Source: Planctomycetales bacterium 10988
GTDB lineage: Bacteria > Planctomycetota > Planctomycetia > Pirellulales > Pb10988
DNA length: 64,000 bases
Direction of reading: 5' to 3'
Assembly: GCA_009664345.1 (NCBI GenBank)
Contig: CP043547.1
Coordinates: forward strand, 3,252,709-3,316,708
Shown: positions 7,985-15,682 of the stretch, piece after piece
How the letters are laid out: every line of letters begins with the position of its first letter
Position numbering within the stretch: position 1 is the stretch's first letter
Notes under the pieces: model-generated
Database searches by the model: none
What the model saw: the letters and a program-made list of their open reading frames with translations, nothing else
Told to the model about the DNA's origin: nothing
Program-made: the position numbers and the translations under genes

Positions 7985-9343
7985 ATGAGAACGGGTGCTA
8001 TGCTACTAGTCATGACTTTACTCACCGGGGTTCTGTCCGCGGCCCCGCAGGAAGAGTCGAAGCCGAATATCATTTTCATCATGGCTGATGATTTCGGTCG
8101 TGAATGCCTGAGCTGTTACGGTTCTACTTCCTATCAAACCCCGGCCATCGATCGCCTGGCGAAAACTGGCATTCGTTTCGAAGAGTGTCATTCGCAACCG
8201 CTTTGCACCCCGACGCGTGTCAAGCTGATGACCGGGCTGTATAATTTCCGTAACTACGAAGATTTCGGTTATCTCAAGCCGACGGAAACCACTTTCGGAC
8301 ATGTCTTGCAAAAAGCAGGCTATAAAACAGCGATTGCCGGGAAGTGGCAACTCAACGGTTTGACTTATGAAAAGCCGAATTATCAAGACCCCAACCGGGT
8401 GCATGAAGCGGGCTTCGATCGCTATTGTTTGTGGCAGTTGACCGCTCCGAAGAAAGAAGGCGAGCGGTACAAATCTCCTCTGATCGAACAAAGCGATGGC
8501 GAGACACACGAATTGAAGACGTTCGATGACGAATACGGCCCGGATATCTTTTGCGATTTTCTCCTGGATTTCATCGAAGATTCGAAGGACGAACCGTTCT
8601 TTGTTTATTATCCGATGGTGCTGACCCATGGCCCGTTCGTGCCGACGCCGGATACGCGACAGTTCAAAAATAGGCAGCAACGCAATAATCCCAAATGGTT
8701 CCCCGAAATGGTCTCTTACACAGATAAGACCGTTGATCGGATCGTCAAGCATTTGAAGAAGCTGGGCTTGCGGGAGAATACGTATATTTTCTTCACCGGC
8801 GATAACGGCACCCCCCGCGAGATCACCACCGAAACCACGTGGGGAACCGTTCCCGGCGGGAAAGGGCTATCGATTGATCGTGGCACCCATGTTCCGCTCA
8901 TTGTCTCTTGTCCGACAAAAATTCCTGCCCGGCAAGTGTCCAAGGACTTGATCGACTTTACAGATCACTTTGTGACCTTCATGGAGTTGGCCGGAATCCC
9001 GCAAGATTCGATCCCAACTCGCGATGGGCAAAGCTATGCTCCGCAACTAGCCGGAAAAGCAGGAACTCCCCGAGAATGGCTTTTTTGTTATTATGAACCA
9101 AAGTGGGGCAAGTTTCGGCGACGAGATGTCTCCGCGCGAGATCATCATTTCAAACTCTACGAGGATGGTCGCTTCTATCGGTTGACGGAAGACCCGGACG
9201 AGAAGAACCCGATTCCACAAGAAGACCTCTCCGCTGAAGAGAAGGCCATCTATCAAAAGCTGGACGGCGTCATCAATCAGTTTGAGTTACCGGCACCTGC
9301 CGAGAGCGTTGTTCCTCAGGCAAGAAGAAACTCGAAAAATTAA
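7985..9343 (+). CDS. Secreted sulfatase
   Basis: 452 residues with a signal peptide (MRTGAMLLVMTLLTGVLSAA). Formylglycine-type arylsulfatase: N-terminal KPNIIFIMADDFGREC carries the metal-binding Asp pair, and CTPTR (about residues 77-81) is the CxPxR site where Cys is converted to formylglycine. GKWQLNG, FFTGDNGT (second metal Asp-Asn) and a C-terminal EDPDEKNP follow. It hydrolyses sulfate esters in the periplasm or outside. Substrate is unknown; the usual GKWHLG here reads GKWQL, so one expected active-site His is replaced by Gln. Divergent from the isomerase pair, with 230 bp between. Confidence 0.93.
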   Translation: MRTGAMLLVMTLLTGVLSAAPQEESKPNIIFIMADDFGRECLSCYGSTSYQTPAIDRLAKTGIRFEECHSQPLCTPTRVKLMTGLYNFRNYEDFGYLKPTETTFGHVLQKAGYKTAIAGKWQLNGLTYEKPNYQDPNRVHEAGFDRYCLWQLTAPKKEGERYKSPLIEQSDGETHELKTFDDEYGPDIFCDFLLDFIEDSKDEPFFVYYPMVLTHGPFVPTPDTRQFKNRQQRNNPKWFPEMVSYTDKTVDRIVKHLKKLGLRENTYIFFTGDNGTPREITTETTWGTVPGGKGLSIDRGTHVPLIVSCPTKIPARQVSKDLIDFTDHFVTFMELAGIPQDSIPTRDGQSYAPQLAGKAGTPREWLFCYYEPKWGKFRRRDVSARDHHFKLYEDGRFYRLTEDPDEKNPIPQEDLSAEEKAIYQKLDGVINQFELPAPAESVVPQARRNSKN

Positions 9344-9430
9344 AAGCGTATTGGTCAAGGAGGGCTGCCCTTGTGCCAATCATCTCTTCACCTCCGCAAC
9401 TTGAACGTGGAGAGGGAGTAAGGAAGAGAG

Positions 9431-10501
9431 ATGCCTTCGATCTTACTTTATGAATACATCACCGGTGGGGGTGTCCTGGCTGAACAGAATGAGGAGATTC
9501 TCAATCGTCTGAAACCCGATGGCAGTGGGATGCTCACCGCGATTGCGGAAGATTTTGCCAAAATCCCAGGCGTTGAGTTGAAAACGATGCTCGATCATCG
9601 GTTGCTCAGCTCCGTCAAGGTTCCTGGTGAAATACTGCCCGTTCGTTCGCCTTCGGAGGATCGGGCGTTGTTGGAACAGCATGCCGCGGAGGTCGATTGG
9701 GTCTTTTGTATTGCCCCGGAATCGTCAGGGCAGCTCGTCGAACGGGTTCGCTGGATCAAAAAAGCCGGCGGTCGGCTGCTTGGTCCTGATTTGGAAACGG
9801 TTCAGTTAGCCTCCGACAAGCAAATCTCGATCTCTTTCCTGCAAGAACAAGGAATTTCCGTTCCAGCCGGGCAAGCGCTCTGGCCGGAAGACCCTTGGCC
9901 GAAATCGTTGATCTATCCTCAGATTCGAAAACCCCGCTGGGGCGTAGCCTCGATGGGACTCCTTTTACTGAATACAGAGGAAGAAGCCATCACCCAGTGG
10001 GAACGAACTCCCGAACCCATCCGTTTGGAACCGTTTATCCAAGGGTTGCCGATGAGTGTCTCTGCGATCGGGGGACCGAGCGGTTTCCGGATGTTGCCTC
10101 CCTTTCGTCAGTTTCAAGACCCAGAAACCTGGAAGATTCTCGGGGGGACTTTTGCCCTTCCCCCGAAGATTGCCCAAACGGCCACGGAACTGACGGAGCC
10201 CGTCTTTCGCTTGTTTTTCCCTTGGAATGGATTCCTGAGTATCGATATCATTGTATCAGAGTCCGTTGAGCAAGCCGTCGTACTGGAGATCAATCCCCGC
10301 TTAAGTGCTTCCTATATAGGGCTGCGGCAGATTGTTCAAGGGAATCTAGCACAGGCGATGTTGGACCTTACGGAAGGAACGCTCCCTGTGCTGGAATTCG
10401 ATGAGGCGAAGATCCAGTCGAAAAGCTTTGCTTTTTACGAACAATCCGACTCGATCCGGCAGCCACCCAAGCAACGGCTTCCTGAGAAATCCTCTTCCTG
10501 A
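9431..10501 (+). CDS. mfnD: ATP-grasp protein, MfnD-like (tyramine-glutamate ligase type)
   Basis: 356 residues, cytoplasmic. The N-terminal LLYEYITGGGV and central RLEPFIQGLPMSVSAIGG, with late VVLEINPRLSASY, form the ATP-grasp core; the EINPR motif holds metal-binding Glu and Asn. In archaea MfnD joins glutamate to tyramine in methanofuran assembly. Methylotrophs and planctomycetes carry related ATP-grasp genes in C1 clusters. Here it sits directly before homologues of MfnF and MfnE, which is the main support for the name. A strong purine-rich ribosome site (GGGAGTAAGGAAGAG) precedes the ATG. Bacterial methylofuran uses a modified side chain, so the amine substrate may differ from tyramine. 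Confidence 0.75.
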   Translation: MPSILLYEYITGGGVLAEQNEEILNRLKPDGSGMLTAIAEDFAKIPGVELKTMLDHRLLSSVKVPGEILPVRSPSEDRALLEQHAAEVDWVFCIAPESSGQLVERVRWIKKAGGRLLGPDLETVQLASDKQISISFLQEQGISVPAGQALWPEDPWPKSLIYPQIRKPRWGVASMGLLLLNTEEEAITQWERTPEPIRLEPFIQGLPMSVSAIGGPSGFRMLPPFRQFQDPETWKILGGTFALPPKIAQTATELTEPVFRLFFPWNGFLSIDIIVSESVEQAVVLEINPRLSASYIGLRQIVQGNLAQAMLDLTEGTLPVLEFDEAKIQSKSFAFYEQSDSIRQPPKQRLPEKSSS

Positions 10502-10684
10502 GCAAGCAATCGTCGTCTATTGGTAAATAGGAAAAGGACTTATACCTAGAAGAAGGGGCTAGCTGAATTTCTGCTAATGATATATAATCAATGAAGTTTA
10601 TATATTAATTAAATCGGGGCCTTTCCACCTCTCTGTCAGCAAGGTTCCTTGAAAGCCATCGTTTTATTTCTCTTTGAGCTTCCG

Positions 10685-11773
10685 ATGAAACCAGTTACTG
10701 ATTGGATTGGATTGGATATCGGCGGGGCAAATATCAAACTCGCCCACGAAAGCGGACTCGCGTTTTGTGATCCTTTTTGTTTGTGGAAGGCTCCTCAACA
10801 GCTTGCCGCGCGGATCAAGCATCTTCTGCAACGTGCCTCGGATACCCTCTGGGATGAGGAGAGCCTCTGTCCCAACTTCGGCGTGGTCGCAACCATGACG
10901 GGCGAGCTTGCCGACTGCTACCCGACCAAAAAATACGGCGTGCGGCATATTTTGAATTCTACCTCCGAGGCCGTTCGCGTAAGTTTGGGAACCGAAGTCC
11001 CGCTGCTAATCTATTCCACCTCGGGATTCTTGCCCCACGTCCGGGCGGCGCTCGAAAGTTGGGAAGCGGTCGCGGCGGCGAATTGGCATGGCTTGGCCCA
11101 GTTTGTCGCAAGTTGGCAGTTGAATCGAACCGGCCTTCTCTTCGATCTCGGGTCCACCACGACAGACCTTATTCCTTATTCTCAAGGGAAGGTGCTGGCC
11201 AATGGCTCGACGGACTGCGAACGTCTGCATTGGGGGGAATTGATTTATGTCGGTACGCTTCGCACGCCGCTGTGCAGCCTCATTCAAGAACTCCCTTTTC
11301 GCGGCCAGCATTATCCTGTAGCAAAAGAGTTCTTCGCCACGATGAAGGATATCTTTCTGTTAAGCGGCATGATCGCCGAAGACGAAGAGGACTTCGACAC
11401 CGCCGATGGCCGGGCTTCGACCAAGGAACTCGCGCGGGGTCGACTCGCGCGTATGCTTTGCCTCGACAGCGAAAGCTACACTATGGAGGATGCTCAACTA
11501 GCCACGGAATATGTGGTGAATTGTTATCAAGAGGTCTTGGGAAAGAGTCTCGTTCGGCATCTCTCGCAGCGGAAAGAATCCGAATGGGATCAGATCGTGG
11601 TTTCCGGCTCCGGGGAACATCTCGCCCGATCCATCGCGCAGAAGGTCGCTCCAGGCATTGAAATTGTCTCGCTCCGCGATAGCTGGGGGGTGGAAGCCTC
11701 CACGGCTGCCCCGGCATTTGCCTTGGCCAAATTGGCCTCGCAGCTTTATCCCCGCGAAGGCTCGCCTTCATGA
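10685..11773 (+). CDS. mfnF: H4MPT-linked C1 pathway protein, MfnF-like (hydantoinase/oxoprolinase fold)
   Basis: 362 residues. The actin-like ATPase fold begins GLDIGGANIKLA and continues with LLFDLGSTTTDLIPYSQGKV and DCERLHWGELIYVGTLRTP, typical of the one-carbon hydantoinase-like family. In Methanocaldococcus, MfnF couples the aminomethylfuran phosphate to glutamyl-tyramine. ATG 10685 is chosen because the family motif begins nine residues later; a TTG at 10649 is possible but lacks support. The gene overlaps the next by ATGA, indicating coupled translation. About 180 bp of A/T-rich sequence separate it from the mfnD-like gene and could hold its own promoter. Confidence 0.82.
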   Translation: MKPVTDWIGLDIGGANIKLAHESGLAFCDPFCLWKAPQQLAARIKHLLQRASDTLWDEESLCPNFGVVATMTGELADCYPTKKYGVRHILNSTSEAVRVSLGTEVPLLIYSTSGFLPHVRAALESWEAVAAANWHGLAQFVASWQLNRTGLLFDLGSTTTDLIPYSQGKVLANGSTDCERLHWGELIYVGTLRTPLCSLIQELPFRGQHYPVAKEFFATMKDIFLLSGMIAEDEEDFDTADGRASTKELARGRLARMLCLDSESYTMEDAQLATEYVVNCYQEVLGKSLVRHLSQRKESEWDQIVVSGSGEHLARSIAQKVAPGIEIVSLRDSWGVEASTAAPAFALAKLASQLYPREGSPS

Positions 11774-12438
11774 ATCCCCCGCCGACTCGATCCCTACGAG
11801 TTCTCAAACTAGGGGGAAGTCTCTTCGACCTTCCTTCGTTAAGTGAGCGGATTTCTGCTTGGATGGCCAGCCAACCGCGCGCTTGCCACCTCCTTGTCCC
11901 CGGTGGCGGTGCCTTGGCCGATGTCATTCGTAGCTGGGATCAGACACATACGTTTGACCAACGGCTTGCCCACCAACTCGCTTGGCAAACGATGACTCTA
12001 TCCTCCCAATTCATTCGGGATTGCTGCCCTGGTTCGACGCTTCTTTCCGCGGAGTTTTTTAAGGATGCCGATCATCCTTTGCAAGAGATCGTGAATTTCT
12101 CCCCGGATTCGCTGAGCATTATCGACACGTATTCGTTTTATCAGGCCGAGGGCGGCACTGGCCCGTTCTCTTCCTTGCCGAACAGTTGGGAGGTCACCAG
12201 CGATTCGATCGCGGCGATCCTCGCCCAAGAGTTGCACGCCGAGGAGTTGGTCCTCTTCAAATCGAGTCTCCCAGTCTCTGGGACCACCCCGACAGATTGG
12301 GCAACCGCGGAGATCGTCGATACCTACCTTCCCCGGATCGCTCCTCACTTACCAAAGATTCGCCTTGTCAATCTCCGCGACCTCCATTTCGAAGAACGAA
12401 CCTGGCTCAACGAATCGATTCTCAAAAGCAAAAAGTAG
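11770..12438 (+). CDS. mfnE: Amino acid kinase family protein, MfnE-like (aminomethylfuran phosphate kinase type)
   Basis: 222 residues of the aspartokinase/uridylate kinase superfamily: VLKLGGSLFD (phosphate-binding), LLVPGGGALADVIRS and WEVTSDSIAAILAQELHAEELVLFKS. In archaea MfnE phosphorylates aminomethylfuran phosphate to the diphosphate used by MfnF. Its start overlaps the MfnF-like stop (ATGA), and the order MfnD-MfnF-MfnE covers three of the later steps of methanofuran assembly. The stop codon TAG lies inside an A/T palindrome. Immediately downstream is IS debris, so the operon may have lost genes on that side. Confidence 0.8.
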   Translation: MNPPPTRSLRVLKLGGSLFDLPSLSERISAWMASQPRACHLLVPGGGALADVIRSWDQTHTFDQRLAHQLAWQTMTLSSQFIRDCCPGSTLLSAEFFKDADHPLQEIVNFSPDSLSIIDTYSFYQAEGGTGPFSSLPNSWEVTSDSIAAILAQELHAEELVLFKSSLPVSGTTPTDWATAEIVDTYLPRIAPHLPKIRLVNLRDLHFEERTWLNESILKSKK

Positions 12439-12443
12439 TTTTT
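12430..12443. repeat. A/T palindrome AAAAAGTAGTTTTT containing a stop codon
   Basis: Identical to the copy after cysC. The TAG in its centre is the stop codon of the MfnE-like gene. Confidence 0.6.
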
Positions 12444-12490
12444 AAAAATAAACTCTTTGCATGAGAATCGAAATGACTTCTGAGGCCGCT

Positions 12491-12509
12491 AATGAGTCGT
12501 CCCTGAAAA
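12491..12509. repeat. 19-bp sequence shared with an IS junction at 25182
   Basis: AATGAGTCGTCCCTGAAAA occurs here and at 25182-25200, each next to IS sequence. Here it runs into GGGAATTCGCTTCAATGGGG just before the IS701 copy. Confidence 0.5.
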
Positions 12510-12543
12510 GGGAATTCGCTTCAATGGGGCCGCGGTGGGTTAG

Positions 12544-13658
12544 TACTACAGTTGTAGATTCTTTTTTAGTACCATTCGCTTCTTCCTCGGTAAGGAGAAA
12601 GGGCGATGAATCATGAAGGGATCGAAGTGTCCACGGCGGCGATGGAGGCGGAGCTGGAGTGGGTCGGAAGCTTGCTGCGGCCGCTGTTTGCCCGGGGCGA
12701 AGCCTGGCAGCGTGCCCGGCGGTATCTGCGGGGGCTGACCTCGGAAGTCCGGCGGAAGAACTCCTTGCAATTGGCCAAACAGCTCGGCGATGCCACGCCG
12801 TATGGGATTCAACATTTGCTGGGTCGGGCCTCGTGGTCGGCCGATGCCTTGCCGGACAGTTTGCGGAGCTACGCTTGCGAAGCCCTTGCCGATTCGCAGG
12901 CGGTTTTGATCTTGGACGAGACCGGGTTTCTCAAGAAGGGGACCAAAAGTGCCGGGGTCGCTCGGAGGTACTCGGGCACCGCCGGACGCCTCGAGAACTG
13001 CCAGATCGGCGTTTTCTTGGCGTATGCAAGTTCGCAAGGCTGTGCCTTGATCGACCGCGAACTCTATCTGCCGAAGGCGTGGATCGAGGACCGCCCGCGG
13101 TGTCGGGAAGCGGGAATCCCCGAGAATCGCGGCTTTTCCACCAAGCTCGAACGGGCTCAGGCGATGCTGGCCCGAGCGATCCAAGCCCGCGTTCCCTTCG
13201 CGTGGGTCACCGGCGATGAGGTTTACGGGGCCTCGACGCTTCGTCGTTTTTTGGAGGAGCACGGCAAGAACTACGTCCTGGCGGTGAGCCGAACGCTCAA
13301 GCTGAGCCGAGGCTTTTCGCAGCGGACGGCGGAACGATTGGCCCACGAAATCCCTGCCTCGCGTTGGCGAACGATCGACCTCGGCCCCGGCAGCAAAGGC
13401 GACCGGCGATCCCGCTTTGCCCGCTTGGAGATCAATCACGACCTGCAACCGAAGCGAAATCGCTGGCTCCTCGTGCGGGAAAGTTTGGAGGAAGACCGAG
13501 CCCGCTCTTACTACGTGGCCGGGGCTCCGAGCCGCACGAGACTGCGGAAACTCGCCGAACTCGCCAGGAGCCGCTGGCGAGTCGAGCAAGCCCGCCAGTC
13601 CCACTACCGCTCCAGACAACAAAAACCACCCCCGGGATAACGATCTACAACTGTAGTA
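12544..13658 (+). mobile_element. IS701-family element, copy 1, internally deleted (1115 bp)
   Basis: Ends are TACTACAGTTGTAGAT and its inverted copy ATCTACAACTGTAGTA. Compared with copy 2 at 21060 it lacks 280 bp, the deletion joining two GCC triplets after the RWRVEQA codons. The outer four bases are TTAG on the left and CTAA on the right. Both fit the YTAR target preference of the family, but they are not a direct repeat. It ends 18 bp from the stop codon of the hydrolase at 13677. Confidence 0.88.
12606..13640 (+). pseudogene. IS701-family transposase, catalytic C-terminus deleted
   Basis: 344 residues remain. The DDE nuclease has the first Asp in ILDETGFLKKGTKSAGV, the ENCQIGVFLAYAS segment and the second Asp in WVTGDEVYG. 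The deletion removes the RWRVEQAFEEAKGEVGLDEYE region that carries the catalytic Glu. Translation then continues in frame into the natural last residues (RQSHYRSRQQKPPPG). The product could bind DNA but should not cut it. GGAGAAAGGG precedes the ATG. Confidence 0.88.
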
Positions 13659-13676
13659 CTAACGGAGTGCGAAGAC

Positions 13677-14879
13677 TCACTCGTCGTTGCCCCATGCACT
13701 CACGAACTCGACGATTTTCCAAGCTGCGTCTTCCGCTTGAGCGATATTTCCCTCGTTGGAAGTGACCGCGATGACGGTCTCTTGGCTGGGGATGAAGACA
13801 ACCAAGGCATACCACATGGTGTTCGATCCATTATGCCAATAGTGCTGATGAGGAACCTTTGAATTCGCCGCATTCTTCACCCAGCCGCAGGCGTATCCAT
13901 TTAGCTCTGGAGAGTGCAATGCCTGGTAGATTTCGGCTTTGAGAAGCTTTCCGTTCCCGCTTTCGCCTTGCAGATGCTCCTGCCCGTAACGGCAAAGGTC
14001 CACTAGCGACATATGGGCGATCCCCGCGGGGCCAATGATAAAGGTATTGTCCGCCTCATCGGTCATGCATACTTTTTGCTCATAGGCCAACAGATGGCCC
14101 AATGGTTGTTGCGGCCGATTGTAATCACTCTTCGGGGGGCCAAAGCCGGCGTCTTTGAGTTCGAGTGGTTGAAAAACCTCTCGCTTGACCAACTCTTCCC
14201 AACGAACGCCGGTCGTTTCTTCCGCCATCAGGCCGGCGATCGTGTAGCCGACATTTGAATACGCGAACTTCTCCCCTGGCTGAGACTCCGGCTTCTTGGC
14301 AATCAGAGCGAGGACCGCTTTTTGACGTTCTTGGGTAGAGACTTTTCCCAACGGCGGCCGATTGAGCTGAACGTAACTAGGGAAGTTCGCCGGAGCCCCT
14401 GAGGTATGCACCAGGAGTTGCCTCAGGGTGACCGCCTTCCAATCTTCGTGCATTGATGCCTTCGGAAAACAATCAGAGAGGGTGTCGTCCCAATCCATTT
14501 GCCCCGACTCGACGAGGCGTCCGATCATGGTCGCGGTGATCGATTTGGTGATCGAACCAAGATGCCAACGATCGTCGAGAGTCACGGGAATGCCGCTGTT
14601 GATTTTCCGTTCCCCAACGGCTGCGGTGGCGACGAGTTCCCCTCGAATCATCACCGTCGCTGCGAGGCTAACTAGCTTCTTCTCCTGGCGAAGTTCGGAA
14701 ATCACCTTGGCGAGCGTTTGGCCCTCGGGCCCTTCACTTTGAGGGGGTCCGTCGTAGCCGCTAAAGAACATGCCCCTCGCAATAGAGAGCGTAGCGAACA
14801 CGCAACCAACAACGACTAGAAGAATGAATGCCTGAAGTAACAGAGTTTGCTTTTTCGATCCCACCAATTGAGTCGCCAT
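13677..14879 (-). CDS. Serine beta-lactamase-fold hydrolase, membrane-anchored
   Basis: 400 residues. A single N-terminal hydrophobic helix (LLLQAFILLVVVGCVFATLSIA) is an anchor or uncleaved signal. The class C beta-lactamase/PBP4 fold shows SITK (nucleophile Ser and Lys, about residues 110-113), YSNVGY (the YxN motif) and a late WHNGSN replacing KTG. Such proteins act as esterases, D-aminopeptidases or peptidases; true beta-lactamase activity is not implied. RWHLGSITKSITA and LRQLLVHTSGAP are typical of the Pfam beta-lactamase family. The copy-1 IS701 lies 18 bp past its stop without disrupting it. Confidence 0.88.
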   Translation of the reverse strand: MATQLVGSKKQTLLLQAFILLVVVGCVFATLSIARGMFFSGYDGPPQSEGPEGQTLAKVISELRQEKKLVSLAATVMIRGELVATAAVGERKINSGIPVTLDDRWHLGSITKSITATMIGRLVESGQMDWDDTLSDCFPKASMHEDWKAVTLRQLLVHTSGAPANFPSYVQLNRPPLGKVSTQERQKAVLALIAKKPESQPGEKFAYSNVGYTIAGLMAEETTGVRWEELVKREVFQPLELKDAGFGPPKSDYNRPQQPLGHLLAYEQKVCMTDEADNTFIIGPAGIAHMSLVDLCRYGQEHLQGESGNGKLLKAEIYQALHSPELNGYACGWVKNAANSKVPHQHYWHNGSNTMWYALVVFIPSQETVIAVTSNEGNIAQAEDAAWKIVEFVSAWGNDE

Positions 14880-15135
14880 GTTTGTCCCTCTCGCGTTTCA
14901 ACTTGCGTGTCGTATTGAAAGTGCTTCCTCACCGAGGGAGCCCCGTTTCCCTCAGTAGCATCTGACAATTGTAGCAAGGTTGAAAGCAAAAATACTACCT
15001 TGTAACCTTGGTATTTTTATGAGGGGGTGATGTAGATGAAGTAGTCATTTCAGAGATAGGGAATATTGAGGTGGGGGTAAGGTGAGAAGTTTTATGGAAA
15101 AGGATTTCAGTTTTCGATTTAAAACGAGGAAAATG

Positions 15136-15579
15136 TTAAGTCTGAAATTTGTCTGGAGTCGTGTTCTTAGAATTTTTTTCTTGGTGGAGCTCTCTTAACT
15201 TTTTGACAACAGAGTATGTATTTGAGTCTTTGCCAAGTTCTTCGAACTCAAGTACGTTGCCCTGTTGGTCCCACTTTTTTTTCTGTAAAACGAAGCCAAA
15301 ATCCAATATTTTTTCCGATTTCTTAACTCCAGTTTCAAAGAGTTCTACTAGCGGACCTTTGATCATACCATTGTTAGATGTCCAGTGTCGATTAAGTTTT
15401 CCACTAGGATAATATTCTTTACAAATTCCATGTGGTAAACCATCCTTGTACTCAGATTCTTCTTGAAGTGTACCATCCTCATAAATCGCAAATAACAGCC
15501 CAGTAAACGGGCGGCCCTGATATAACACTAAATCGTCGTCCAACTCACAGTCCTCGATATCAACTCTTTCTTGCATCAT
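15136..15579 (-). CDS. YwqK/MORN-like small protein, probable immunity-type
   Basis: 147 residues with MORN-like repeats, for example GRPFTGLLFAIYEDGTLQEE, YKDGLPHGICKEYYPSGKL and GPLVELFETGVKK. The YwqK family pairs with LXG-type toxins in Bacillus and is common among immunity proteins of polymorphic toxins. No toxin gene is adjacent. The sequence is clearly richer in A+T than the flanking hydrolase and sulfatase, consistent with acquisition. The ATG at 15579 follows GGAG at good spacing. A 256-bp A/T-rich gap separates it from the hydrolase. A structural role of MORN repeats unrelated to toxins cannot be excluded. Confidence 0.75.
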   Translation of the reverse strand: MMQERVDIEDCELDDDLVLYQGRPFTGLLFAIYEDGTLQEESEYKDGLPHGICKEYYPSGKLNRHWTSNNGMIKGPLVELFETGVKKSEKILDFGFVLQKKKWDQQGNVLEFEELGKDSNTYSVVKKLRELHQEKNSKNTTPDKFQT

Positions 15580-15682
15580 GGCTAATCTCCAATGTAATTG
15601 ACACATCTAAGAATCTTGGACGATGAATTTCATTGCCTACTTGATAGGAGGGAGATGATTCGCCTGAGGTTCGGACGATTTT

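Noticed and set aside
12498-12536. GTCGTCCCTGAAAAGGG... followed by CTTCAATGGGGCCGCGG looked like a CRISPR repeat fragment
   Set aside because: It occurs once in this form, without spacers or cas genes; only a 19-bp part is repeated, at an IS junction.
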